NCBI RefSeq assembly: GCF_963678975.1
Contig: NC_089274.1
Location: 794,001-858,000 of the forward strand
Length of the DNA stretch: 64,000 bases
Origin: Dysidea avara
Taxonomy: Eukaryota > Porifera > Demospongiae > Dictyoceratida > Dysideidae
Direction of reading: 5' to 3'
Of this stretch, positions 31,001 through 46,000 are shown piece after piece. The notes below the pieces were generated by a model, which made no database searches, had not been told where the DNA came from, and was given only the letters and a program-made list of their open reading frames with translations. Made by a program: the position numbers and the translations under genes. Each line of letters opens with the position of its first letter. Position 1 is the first letter of the stretch.

Positions 31001-34000
31001 CCATTGGAATGGAGGTGATGATGTCATTTGACATTGTCATTGATGACATCAGCAATGACCTCATTGTGACATCATTAACAATGTTACCAACTGGAGTTAC
31101 TGTAGACCCCATAATAGTCACTGCTAATGATACAGGTTAGTATGATGTGTTTGGTCAAATTTGAATAGTCAACGCATCAATTTTTAGGAATAAGGTAATA
31201 AGGGCTGCGGCATTTAACCAAGTAAATATGATATTCAATTAGAGTCATTTCAAGTGTGTATATTATGTACCTAAACTATCACTGTTTCTACCCCTGGGGT
31301 CAAATAATAAACATGGAAAAGTGTAATAACTGACATCTCTTGAAGTTTGCGTGAAATGTCTGTATAATATTTATATAAGTGTTTAGCTAATAGAACAATC
31401 ATTTTTGGTGACTGTCTGGCTCCCCATTGTTATGTGTCATTGGTGAGCCAATTGGTTTAAAATGAATATTAAACAAATAGTGTTCTCATTGATAGGTATG
31501 TAGCTAAAATTGTATGACTTAAAGTATGCTGGGGCCTTTATCCATTGAAATGATGACTGTTTTATTAGAGTATTTTGTTTATGTTGTATTAGAACAATTG
31601 AATAGAGCATCCCTTCACTAGTCAGTAGCTAGCCTCAATAAGCTAAGCCTCATGGTATGACCTGTAAGAGTGATCATGTGATCTCATTACAGCTGAGGTG
31701 ATGCTACGTTGGACACCAACATCAGACCAAGTTGGAGACCATGTGATCTGTTTGATGGTGATGGACAACAGCACTTGGTCCCTGCCTTTTTGTTATCTTG
31801 TATCTGTGGGTGAAGAAGCCATTCAGGTGAGTGTTCTAATAGGTGTTCTAATAGGAGTGTTCTGGTATTCCTGCAAGGGCCAACTACTAATTCCTGAGCT
31901 TTATAGAACAATCCACCTGTCACGTCTAAAATGTCCTAAAGCAGTTACCACTGTATAAATAGAATGTCTCTTACTTACACGTTACTCTCATACGACTGTG
32001 TCCTGCTAACATGTACCCCCATAAAAGGGCGTATTGTAAAATTATGATGGTGACACTTCCAAGTTTCTCTTTGTGTACCTAACAATGTCATTAATTGAAC
32101 ATATCAATTGTATGCATACCTAACAACATCGCTAGCAACTGAGCTCTCAACGTTTCTCATCTCATCAAACCACACACACACGCACACACAGTATGGGTTT
32201 AGACAAACAGCATAGATGTTTCTTACTAGTCCATTTGCATACAGTTTTGCATGTGTAATTCTTGTATGTCACAAACCACAGCACCTTATTGTTACGTCAT
32301 GATTTTATAGCACTTATTTCTACAAGAGTCTATGAGATTCTCCACTCTTGCTTGTATTGTTTGATTACCTCATCTAAAATATAAAGTAATGAGTAATTTA
32401 CTGCCCAATGAAGTAGATTTCATTATTGTTTATGAACTCTTACTATATGGTGACTATTAGCTATCCTCATCTGGTAGAAACTCTGTGTGTGTTCTAATAG
32501 TAGTTGTTCCCCAGTGTTATGTGGACCATTTTAGTTTGCTGTGTCACACTGTGCCCATATTATGTCACATTGTCCCCATATTATGTCATGAATTTTTGAC
32601 ACCATTAGCCTCCAGTTGTGGAACTGGATGATGATTACTCTGTGACATACGTCAAAAACATTGATGAGTCAATACGATTATTCACCGCTGCTGTAAACAT
32701 CACAACAACACAATTGTCACTACAATGGATGACAGTAATGTTACTCAGTCCTCCAGATGGTGGTGATGAGCAACTACTTGTTGATAACACCTTCACTGAT
32801 CCTCGACTGATAATGGGAACCAGTGAAGATGCCCCCAATCTTCTCTACTTCACTGGTGCAGTGTCAGAGGAGGTGTACCTTGCTGCATTACAATCAGTTG
32901 TGTACAAGAATGTTAAGAGTGTCCCTACTCAAGGTAATCGCACTGTGTCGGTGATGATATATGATGGTACTAGTTATGGCAGTGTTACAGCTACCTTGTT
33001 AAATGTTGTGATCCATAATCTACTGCCTGTGGTCACTCTCAGCGGTGGAGAGGATAGCTACAACAATCGGTTCTTCCCCAACCAGCCAGCAGTATCTGCT
33101 GTCAGTCCTACAATGGCAGCCATATCAGATAGTGATAGTCCTCATATAACTAATGTTACTCTGCAGATACTGAACGCCCTTGATGCTCCATCAGAGCAAC
33201 TCACAGTAACGTATAGGTCCCCAGAGAGGGTTACCGCTCCTATTATAAGAGAAGCACTTAATATTAACTTACCATTTGGAGTTCTGTTTGGTGGCAGTGT
33301 GGTGCCATCTGTGTCGAGTACCATCAGTATTGGCAATGTCACTGGGTCAGTTGGTAATGTTGATGTGACTGTTGATATTCGTCATTCATGGGTTGGTGAT
33401 CTTCAATTAGAGCTAGAACATGGTGGACGCAGAGAGCTACTGGTGTTACACCCTGGAGGGGTGGATTGTGGCAAAGATGACCTCTTTAGAACAACCTTTG
33501 ATAGTGACCTTTCCCGTGGTGTGAAGCTATCCAAATCCCCCCAGTCCCCAGGACTGTGTCAGTTTAGAATGCAAGGAGTGTTTGATGCTGATGGTGACTT
33601 GTCAGGATACTCAGAATATTCTGTGGAAGGAGACTGGACGCTACATGTCACTGATTTATTAGCAGAGAGAGATAATGGACGATTGGCTAGTTGGGGTCTG
33701 GTGATCCACCTGCAAGAGCCTCACCTTCTAATTTCCACCCCAGCAGTTGTACCATCCCTGCCTATAACTGAGATGTTTCCTAAGGAGCAACGTCACGCAC
33801 GTGAAGTGACTAGTGATGGACGCATCACACAGGTAACGGTTGGTATCAAATTATCAATCCCATATACTGCCCAGCAACTGTATCTACCCACCATTTTGTT
33901 GGAGCATCCTGATGGGACCAGAGTGATGTTGTCTCAGTCATCAAATGAGTTCTGTGCATATGGTAACTACACATCAGTTATATTTGATGACCTCACAGTT

Positions 34001-37000
34001 GACAGTGTAGACTACTCTTGTCGTGGTCTGTTTGGTATTGCCGTAAATGACACAGCAATGTCTGGTATGGGGTCTGGAAGTGGTTCAGGTGTTATTGGGT
34101 CTGGAAGTGGCTCTGGCAGTAGTATGGGGTCTGGAATGGGCACTGGTGGTATTTTTGGAATGGATTCATCTCGATACTATGTTCCAACATTCAATGAGGT
34201 ACTCAATTCCAATTCCACCATTCCAGTGAAACACAGCCTCATTGATGTACTTATTCCAGCCAATCCACTTTCAGTGTTGAATGGCAAGTTGCCCTCAGGG
34301 CAGTGGTCTCTGGTTATTAGTGGTGGTTTGGAGTATGGGCTTTCTTTTGTTGGTTGGTCATTGAGAATATCTCGGGAACCAAATATTGATTGGGTGTTTG
34401 ATCCCAACTGGACAAAGCTAACACTGAGAGGTGACGACTCAGTGGAGAATTACAATAAAGTATTACGTAGTGTAGTCTATCACAATGGTGCTGTACAACC
34501 TGATTTCTCAGAGGATAGGATAATTCAAGCTGTAGTGTCAGATGGAATGGCCACATCTGCTACCACAGCTGCTGCCAGCCGATCAATGTTGACTGTGCAT
34601 CATATAGAAGTTGATCTGGATCCATTGAACACCACTGTTGCCATGTCACCAGATTATGAGGTCATGTTTACAGAGGCAATGTCAGCAATTGCAGTGGTTG
34701 ATAGAGACAATGCCATCTTGTATGACCCAGAGTTTGACTCAAGCAATTACACCCTAACTATCACTCTACTAGGCTATGAGAATATCGGAGAAGAAGGAAT
34801 AACTGTTAACCTTACCTCCTTGCCCCAGTTAAAACAACTTATTACAGAAGATAACTTGACGTACACTATCACAATATTCTCTGTTGACTTTCTACACTCT
34901 AGTGTCTACCAGGCAGCCTTGAGAACTACTGAATACTTCAACAATGCTGAAGAGTTGCTGGGCAGTAATAGGAGTATTGTCTTCCGAGCACAAGACACAC
35001 AGGGGGACCAGTTTCTCAGCACTTTAGCAATGTCTTATGTTCGTCTCATCATCACCAATGACCCACCAGTATTGATACTAAACACTCAGTTGTCGACGGA
35101 AGAATTCTCCAACTTTGTTGATTATGAAGAAGGCCAGGGAGCTCAGTCATTGACCAACTATAGTACCCTATTACTCTATGATAATGATGATCATTATTTG
35201 GAGTATGTTACCGTGACAATACTCAACCCACTAGATGGCAGAGACGAGATATTAATGGCATCATTTCTTGGCATATCCAACCTCATCACCGTCACTTACA
35301 ATGAATCCCTCAACCAGTTAACTCTATCTGGGAGAGATACTATTGATAATTATACTGATGTCATTGCTACAGTTATGTACAGTAATAATGTGCACTCTCC
35401 TGGCTTCCCTGATACCGAGCCAAGGATAATATCTTTTATACCCAATGATGGTACTGATGATGGTGAACCAGCTTTAGTCAGACTAACATTTGCCAGCGTC
35501 AATGATCCTCCATTCCTGGACCTCAATGGAATGGAACCTGGACCGTATATTGTGATATTCTATGAGGAACGTGGTAGTGTATCAATAACCAGTCCCAACC
35601 TAACAGCTAGTGATATTGATAATACAACACTACACAATGCTGAGGTGTCCATTACTAACCTATTGGATGGTGATGATGAAGTGTTGTCTGTGATGTCACA
35701 ACTAGTCATCACTGGGTTGCTAGGTGATGATGTCACTTCCCTGACTACCATCCGACCTACAGTACACTGTAATGGGAAACCACTCATCCCTACTAGTGGC
35801 CAGACAGTGGTACACTGTCATGGAGGAACTTTGTCTATATCTGAGCTTGACTCTGTGGCAGATTATCAACTTGTATTGAGAACTGTCATGTATAATAATC
35901 TTGCTGATGAACCAAGCCCTTCTCCAAGACTAGTACAGTTCTTGTTAAGTGATGGATTACTGGATAGCCAGCCAGTCCACACTACAGTGAGTATTGAACT
36001 GATCAATGACTCTCCTTTCTTCAACACTTCAGCCATGTTACCTAACCCGCTCATTACTGAGGATTACATAGATACTGAGGGATTATCTGTCAATGAAGTT
36101 GTCTCTGCTCTGATACTAGATGATGATGGGGTTACCGTTGGTCATGGTGTTGCTGTGGTGATGGTAGATTCCACACAAGGACAATGGCAGTATATAGCTA
36201 ATGGTAGTGATAATAATGACATTAGCAGTGGTGCAAGTGGCAGTGGCAGCGGTTACACAGATAGTTACACAGGCTGGCAGGACATCTCTATTAACACTAC
36301 TCTATACAATGCCCTCCTATTGGATAGCAGTTACAGAATAAGATACATACCAGACAAAGACACAAATGGAAATGTCACAATAACCTTAGTAGCCTGGGAT
36401 GGCTCCAATGGGTTGCCCAGTGGTACTATGACCGATGCCTCCTCTACAAGTAACATTGACGCTTACAGCAATGCAAGTGTCGAGCTGACATGGACAGTGG
36501 AAGAAGTGAATGATGCTCCAGTGTTAATTCCTGTCACTATTAACTTGTCTAGTATTGATGAAGATGATTATGACTCAATAGGTGACCCAGTAGTCTCCCT
36601 GTTAGAGTATTCTAGTGATGTCGATTATGATCCTCTTGGAGTGGGTGTGATTGGACAGGATTCATCCAATGGAGAGTGGCAATTCTCTGTTAACGGGGGT
36701 GCAATGTGGCAACCACTTGGTGATGTGTCAGCATCAAAGGCTGTAGTTCTCAGCGGTGTCCTTGGTGACCAGAATCGGATCAGATTTGTGCCAGACAGAG
36801 ATTTCAATGGAATCACTAGTATGGAGTTTGTGGTATGGGATTTAACAAGTAGAGGGGATCCAGGTACCAGAGATGTAGATACCACCACTGCCAATCCAAT
36901 AATAGGAGCATTCAGTGTCAACACATCTCAAGCAGTATTAATAATAGATCCAGTCAATGATTCACCTCTAGTTAGCCGAGGTATGACCCTACACACTATA

Positions 37001-40000
37001 GTGGAAGACGCACCAGTTGGAGTGAACCATGGTACCTCAGTAGCAGATATTGTTGCAGATTACTACATTGATGTTGATGTGGCATCTGTGACTGGAATTG
37101 CTGTTATTGGTGTGGATAATCGCTATGGTAACTGGCAGTATACCTGTGGTGGGGTGTTCCCCTTCAACTGGACGACATTTATTGGAGATGTCCAATTTGG
37201 TGAGGTGTTCCCCCAGTTTCCACAGTTGCAGGAAGCCACACTATTGCTGGCTGATTGTCGTATACGCTACCTGCCTGAAGCCAATTTCAACACAGAGCTG
37301 GATTACCGTGGTTACACCCGCCCACCATCACACACCCCCTACATAAATGTGTTAGGCTGGGACACTACCGTACTGCCAGCCAGCTTGTCCAGTAGCTATG
37401 GTAACGATGTGTCATACCACAGTGACTCCATCACTAATGACTTGAGTCCTGTACCCCAATTAGTGCATATCAGTGTTACATCAGTCAATGATCTCCCGCA
37501 CATTGTTACAAGTTCATTATTCACTACATTCATAGAAGATGGACCACCTGTTAGCATCGTGGGTGATGACTTGGTTGTGATCGATGTTGATAATGAAAGA
37601 CTGATGGAAGTCACTGTTACCATATATGGTAGTTTTGTGGCTCTGTCTGATGACAATGGAAGTGGAATTGGATCTGGAAGTGGTTTGGGGTCTGGAATTG
37701 GGTCTGGAAGTGGACTTGGGTCTGGAAGTGGACTTGGGTCTGGAAGTGGAATGGGGACTGTGATATCAAGAGGTCGCAGAGCAACTGAAGATGACCTAGT
37801 GAGATATTGTAATGGCGGAGAACGACGAATTGAGCAGTTGTTGTTTGACCTTTCTGGTACTGACCTTGTTCTAGAGGTGGTCAGTTTATGCCCTTATATG
37901 GTACGCATCCTGCCCAACATGAGTCTAGGAGCCGACGCTCCAGCCAGTCAGTTTGAGAAAGTGTTACAAACCAGTCAATATAGCAACACAATAGAAGAAC
38001 CACAAGGTGGCATAAGAGAGGTATTATTTGTCATTACAGATGTAGAGGGAGGTTACACCACTCTTAACTCGACTGTAATAGTTCAACTAGTCAATGACTT
38101 ACCCATGCTAGACCTTAATAGCCATATTCCTGATGTAAACAACTTTGTACAGTACACAGAGGGCCAGGGATCACTATTACTCACTAACTCAACAGCATTA
38201 ACTCTTATTGATCATGATAACAATGTTATGCAGTCAGCTATAGTGACTATTGCTCATGCTCCAGATGCTGATCATGAAGTGTTATCAGCAGATACATCAG
38301 GTACCAGTATTAATAGTTATTACAATGATACCAGTTTTACTCTCTACTTGATGGGTGCTGACAGTATTGAGAACTATACTATTGTGTTGTCTACCATTAC
38401 CTATGACAACACATATGCTCACCCTGGTAACCCTGATGAGTCACAACGAGAAGTTGTATTCCTTGTCTCTGATGGTATGGATTACAGTTTGGTTGCTGTT
38501 AGTTACATCTCATTTACTGGTGTTAACAACAAACCAATGTTAGATGTCAATGGCAACAATGCTGGGGTAGATTATACAACAGTGTTTATTGAAGAGGGTG
38601 TGGCTGTACCTGTTGTGGACCGATTGGTTATGGTTCATGACGAAGACAATCAAACATTAGAATACCTCACTGTAGAGATTACTAATCTACTGGATGATGA
38701 ACTGGAAATGTTAACTATCAACTCCGACTACTTGCAGTCCCTGGACATCTCAGAATATCCTAGTATACTGGAATTTGTTGTATACAATGCTACGTCTGTT
38801 TACAATGAGTCATCAGGTGTCCTGACACTTACAGGGTTTCCCACTGTGGAGGAGTTCCAAATAGTGCTCTCCTCAGTGAGGTACATTAATATGGCAGATG
38901 AACCTGATCCCACATCACGAGTGCTTCGGATCACTGCTTATGACGGTGACCTGTTGAGTGATGTTGTTAACACTACTGTTGCTATAGAGCTGTTAAATGA
39001 CTCTCCACGCTTCAGACAAGGTGAGCGCATAATAGAACCATCAATCTTAGAAGATGAAGGTGATAATCAAGGTATCACTGTGCGGATGTTAGCATATAAC
39101 CTCATTGAAGATGATGATGTCATACATGAGAGAGGTGTAGCTATTATCAGTGTGGATTCAGCCAATGGAGAGTGGCAGTATCAAGTAGCCAATAACGGCA
39201 GCTGGTTATCAATTCCTAGTGACACATCGTACACTACGGCCCGGCTACTACGAGCCACTAATGATAACAGAATTAGATTTGTACCTAGTCTAGACTTTCA
39301 TGGCTCAACTAGCCTGACGTTTGTGGCTTGGGATGCATCAGATAGGCTACCAGATGGCACTACTAGGGCTGCAGTGTCTAGCTCCGTCCGAGATGCATTT
39401 AGTGAGATGTCCCGTACCTTGTTGCTTAGGGTGATAGCTGTTAACGATGCTCCAGTATTAAATTTGTCAGTAGTACCAGAGATGTCAGCTATCTTGGAAG
39501 ACAGTGTGTGGGAGTGGCCCTCTGAAGGTGATGATGTCACTCTCTTCCTGTCCGCATTACAGCAGGATGTGGATCGTGTGATCACCTCGCTGTCCGAGTT
39601 TGGGATAGCAGTAGTTGGTGTTGACACTTCAAATGGACGTTGGCAGGTTACCACCAATGGGGGTGCAGAGTGGTCTGATGTAGGAAACCCCACAAATTCT
39701 AGTGCAGTAGTGTTGCGCAATCAACCGACAAATGCTAATAGAATTAGGTACTTTCCTAACCAAGACTACAATGGTATGGCTTCCTTTACCTTTAAGATCT
39801 GGGACCTTAATTCCACCCAGTTGTCAGGGACAACCAATGTTGATACTAACACTGACCCAGTCATTGGACCATTTAGTGTTCTGGAAACCACGGCAACAAT
39901 AGTGATTGAACCTGTTAATGACTCACCAGTACTTGACGGGGGAAATCCCTTACCACCAATAACAGAAGATGTATCCACACTTAATAATCTGGGTGTTCCG

Positions 40001-43000
40001 ATTGGACAGATTGTTAGAGGATTCTACACAGATGTTGATGAAGGTGATAACATTGGTGTGGCAATAGTTGAGGTGGACACACGTTATGGAGTGTGGGAAT
40101 ACACTTGTGACACAGGCAGTAATGTGCAGTGGAACCCATTTACTGGTGGACAACTGTTTCAAGATGTGATACTAAACCTGCCCCATGTAGAGAGAGCTAC
40201 ACTTCTACGGGACATATGCTACATCCGGTTCATCCCTAATGATTGCTTCAATACTGAGTATGATCAGGATAACGTGCCAAGACCGCTATCTGATTGGCCA
40301 TACATCATGTTCAGGGGTTGGGATAGCACCCAAGGTGCTAATCAGATGAGTGGTGTGGACACTACATCTTTTCCTGATGATCACATTGACGCTTTCAGTG
40401 AGAACATTTCCATGGTAACCATTCAAGTGACGTCAGTCAATGACCCGCCTGTCCTCCAGCTCAGTGAAGATGCTGCAAATTTTGCCACGGTGTTTACTGA
40501 GCCACTTCCCCCTGTAAGAGTGGTCATACCTGTCAGCATAGAAGACCCCGCCCACCTGTCCCTTGTTGACTGTGACCATGCCCACATGGAGTTTATGACT
40601 ATCACATTTGCTCGTCTGGATGGCACAGATGAAGAGCTACTAGTGGACATCAGTAATACTGGCCTGAACTACTCCATACTATTTGGCAGTTCTAATATGT
40701 ATACACTCAGAATAGAAGCTGATGATCCTAGTAGTCTCTCCACTATTGAGGAGTATGTACAAGTATTGCGTACCTTACAGTACCAGAACCAAGCTGAGGA
40801 GCCGAATAGTATGGATAGGACTTTTGCATTTAGAGTGTATGATGGTACTGGGTTTAGTCATTTAGTCACCACTCAGTTGAGTATTGCTCTAGTCAATGAT
40901 CCAGCTCAGTTTGACCTGAACATTAGTAGACCTGACCTGCACAGCAGAGTGATGTACTCAGAGGGACAGGGTGAAGTTCCCCTAGCTATAATGGACACCT
41001 TCTCTCTGGTAGATCATGACAATACATCCCTCCAATATATCAGTGTGACAATAAGAGAAGCACCTGACATGGAACATGAGGTACTGGATGCTAATGTTAC
41101 TGGTACACCAATCACTAAACAATATAATAATAGCGAACTATTATTGATTGGTCCTGCCACTGTGGATGAGTTTAGTGTTGTCCTAGCAACTATCACCTAT
41201 AACAACACATTTGCTGACCCCGGTAACCCATCAGGGTCTTCTCGTGAGATAGTGTTCATTGTAAATGATGGTCTGAATGATAGCATGCCGGCTGTAGCCT
41301 ATTTGTCCTTCACGTTAGTAAACAATCGTCCATTTCTGGATGTGAGCGGAGATATACCTGGAGTAGACTACACTGTGGTGTTTTATGAGGAGAGGGGTCC
41401 CGTTTTGGTTACTGATCCTGCAACAATAATTGAAGACATTGATAACATCACTCTGGAGTATATCCAAGTTGTAATCAGTCCTCTATTAGATGGAGACTAT
41501 GAGAGCCTCTCTGTGTCTTCAGAAGTAGAGAGAATCATTGGTGATATTGATGGTGACTTCTATAGTGTTGAAGTGTACCGACCAGACTGGAGTTACAACA
41601 GCAGTACAGCCACTCTCACTATCACTGGCCTTGATACTGTACTGGCTTATCAAGAAGTACTGAAGACTGTTACATATGACAATATGGCAGACGAGCCTAC
41701 TGATGCAGTAAGGAAAATTGTCTTCACAGCATTTGATGGATTACTACCGAGTGATAATGTCACCACCACTATTATGACAATGAAGATCAATGACTCTCCG
41801 TACCTCAATCTGTCTGCTCCACTAAGAGATCTGGTAATCCATGAGGATGAGCCCCTCGTTAACAACACTGGCTGGTCGCTACAGTATATAGCAGATCACC
41901 TGATCCTTGATGATGATGATGATGCTATCAAGGGCGTGGCTATCATTGACATGGACTCCAGTGCTGGGGAATGGCAGTATTCCACAAATGGCCCTGATGG
42001 TATATGGACAGCATTCAATGCTAATACTAGTCTATCTAGTGCTACTGTACTGAGGATCAATGAATCCTATACTAGAATAAGACTGCTACCAGCAATGGAC
42101 TACAATGGACAGGCATTGTTCTTGTTCAAGGCATGGGATGTGACAGATGGACACGAGGACGGAGCTGTGGTTGATGCCACATCTTTGTCGCCCATTGATC
42201 CCTTCAGTTATGATGTAATAGATACCATGGTAACAGTGTTGAGAGTGAACGATGCCCCAGTGTTGTTGTCAGCTCCTTATTACCTTTCAACTACCTTAGA
42301 GGATGAGCAGAATCCTTCAGGGGATTTGGTATTTGACTTGATTGCAAATATTTCTGATGTTGATATTGTCGATCTATCCCATGGTGTTGCCATAGTGATG
42401 TTGGATCAAGCCAATGGGATGTGGCAGTACAGTGTTGATGATGGCATCACATGGGTAGCCATGTTGGAAGTGGGCGTGGACAATGCTACATTGCTCAACT
42501 CCACTGCATTAATAAGGTTTCTGCCCACTCAGGACTTTAATGGCTTTGTAACGTTGACCTTCTTGGCTTGGGATTTGACTTCTGGGGAGCCGTCTGGAAC
42601 AGTAGGTGTGAATACCACTCTAGCCAATGAGATTACAGGACCATTCAGTGTCAACACGTCAACGGCTACGCTGTACATAGAACCTGTTAATGACTCACCA
42701 CTGTTGTCAGGGGATACCACATTGTCCACCATATTGGAGGACACACCTCCTTTAGAGAATGCTGGTACACTGGTGTCAGATATAGTAAGAAGTGTTTATT
42801 ATGATGTAGACGTTGACCACTCTGTGGGTGTTGCTGTGGTTGGAGTTGACCTGCGGTATGGAGCCTGGGAATGGAGATGTCCTGTGAATGAAGCTGGGTC
42901 TGGAAGTGGATATTTCTCTGGTGATGCTTCTGGAAATTATGGAGAGTGGCAAGTATTTATTGGGAACATTGTGTATGGCTTTATCATCCCAGCTAATCCC

Positions 43001-46000
43001 CTCCCAGAGAGAGCCACATTGTTGTCAGGTGACTGTAGTGTTAGGTTCTTACCTAACTTAAACTATAACACTTTACGTGATACTAATGGAGACTTGTGGC
43101 CGCCAAACGACATACCACACATTGTTCTGATTGGCTGGGATGACACTGGCTTGACACACGGACTGTCCGGTCATTATGGTGTGGACACCACATACAATGA
43201 TGCTAGTAATTTAAATGAGTTTAGCTCTACAAGTCGTAATGCTACAATCACAGTAACGTCAGTTAATGATCTACCAGAGGTCAGCATATCTCGTGAAGTC
43301 GCTTCATATTCTACTGAGTTTGTTGAGGACATGGAACATGTCAGGATAGTGGACCCATTGTATGTTACTATTACTGATGATGATCATGCATGGCTGGATA
43401 GTGTCACTATTACTATAACTAATACTATTGATCCCGGAGTGGAGAGTATTGGACTGGTCCCTCTAGATGACAGTGGGGTATCACTGCTTGCTAACAACAC
43501 TGTGGCTGAGGTGAATACTTCAGTGGCAATCGAGCGAGTACAGCTGATCTATCATGTCTTCTCTGGTGGAGCTGGATCAAACCAGTCCAGTTTGATGTTA
43601 AGAGCTCCACCAGGAGAACCACGAGTCACTGTTGAAGCTTACCAGATCATCCTACAACAAGTAGTGTACAGGAATCAACACCCTGAGCTGACCAATGATA
43701 CCAGAGTGATAGAATTTGATGTCTATGATTCTGAGGACAGCAGTTTTGTTTACACTAGTGTGACCATCCTTCTCAGAGCAGAGAATCCTCCTGTACTTAT
43801 TGATGATCTCTTGTTTGCTACATTTACTGAGAGCCAACCATCTCCTGTAGCCATTGCTGCAGCTAACCTTTCTCTCACTGACCAAGATCATAATGAGTTC
43901 TTCTTCATAGCAAATGCTACACTGAAGATACAGCCAGTGTATGACCCATATTATGAGTATGTGTCAGTCAACTTCACTGAAGTGATGCCATACAACTTCA
44001 ACTACACATTCAATGAGATCACAGGATGTTTGGTTATTGTAGGTGTAGCACCTGTGGATGTATACCAGTCTCTGCTGCGTACCAGTGTTTATTATAATGA
44101 CCGGGAAGAGCCCTCCCCCGGACGACGCTTTATTAGCATGTTTGTAACAGATGCTCATGGCCTGTCCAGCAACACGGCAATGACAGAGGTACAGTTGGAG
44201 GTAATCAATGATCAAGTACCTGTGATCATAACACAACGAGGGGCTAGATTGTTGTACACGGAACATGGACAGGCAGTCGACATTGCTAGGGATCTGGTCA
44301 TCACTGATGAGGACAGTGGGAATTTCCCTCAGTTTAATGCCACGGTAATGCTGACCAATCCTCTTGACATAACCGAAGAATACCTCAACATCACTGTAAT
44401 GGACAATGTGACACTTGAAGAAGATAATTTTACTCTTACATTAGTGGGGCCTGCACCACTCAGCACATTTCAGAGTATACTACAAACACTCAGTTACATT
44501 AATACTGCAGAAGAACCTAGTATAGGCCGCAGGAGAGTAGAGCTACAGATCAATGATGGAGACTTCACCAGTGAAGTAGCTGTTGTGGAGATTGATATTG
44601 GACTAGTTAATGATCTGCCTGTAGTGGACCTGAATGGTCCGGATGTTGTTGATAGAAATATTATGGTGAACTATGTTGAAGGTGCTGGGCCTAGTCTTAT
44701 TGTAAACAGTTCATCGCTGATTGTACGGGACAACGATCACACAACATTACAGAACATTACTATTACGTTGACCAATCCACTGGATGGGCCATCAGAAGTG
44801 CTTGATGTTATCATCCCAGTTGGAGTGGGCATTATTAAGAGCTATGATAATGATACTGGTGTACTGTTGTTGCTAGGAGAGGCATCACTCCTCAACTACC
44901 AGCAAGTGCTGCGTACAACTACATACAACAATATGGAGGCATTGCCAGGGAGACCATCAATTGACCAGCGACTAGTAATGTTCCTACCTCATGATGGTGA
45001 GAATTATGGGTTAGCAGTGAATGCCACAGTCACATTTGAATCAGTTAATGATCCACCAATACTGGACCTCAATGGTGATGGCCTGGGGGTAAACTATGAG
45101 ACAACGTTCATAGAAGAAGGAGTCCCAGTATTCATCACAACTTCAGACATGTTATTATACGATGTTGACAGTGACAATCTTAGTTATGCTATTATCATGA
45201 TAGAGAACTATCTCGATCATGGCATGGAGTTACTGGCAGTTGATGAAGATGTTGTGATATCATACTTGTTTGCCACCTTCAGCTACACTAATGGTGTCTT
45301 TAATATCACTGGACAGATGTCTCCTGATGAGTACACTGACATTATCAGAAATGTTACCTACCAGAACATTGTTGATGAGCCAGACTATACTCCTCGTCTG
45401 ATCACAATTGTTGTCAATGATGGCCTCAACAACAGTGTTGTGTACAACACCACGGTTACCATGGTACCGGTTAATGATCCACCGAGGCTGTTTATTGCAG
45501 GATACGAACCACAACCGACAACTGAACCGCCAACTAGTGTGGTGGGATCTGGAGGAGACCCTGGAATGGGATCTGGAACTGGATCAGGGTCTGACGTAAG
45601 CTCTGGAATGGACTCAAGTACTGCAGGATCTGGAACAGAAACTGGTGGTGGATTCGCATCTGGATCTGGGATGGAACCGGACATGGTGTCATCTGGTTTG
45701 GCACCATCTAGAAGACGTCGGGCAATCCCAGAAGAAGTGGTCACCTCACAATACACTTACATCACATCATACATGGAGAATGAAGTAGCAGTGTCAATTG
45801 TTGATCCACTGAGTGTGGCAGTAGAAGATGATGATGACAATACACTACCTAGACTACAAGTTACTATAACTAATGTACTGGACCCTACATTTGAAGCTGT
45901 CTTCTTTGATTCCAACTTATTGGAGCCATCATTGGCCTCTGTACTAGGTCCTTATGCTATTTCATTCTGCCCTTATGATGGGGATCGCTACCCAGAGATC

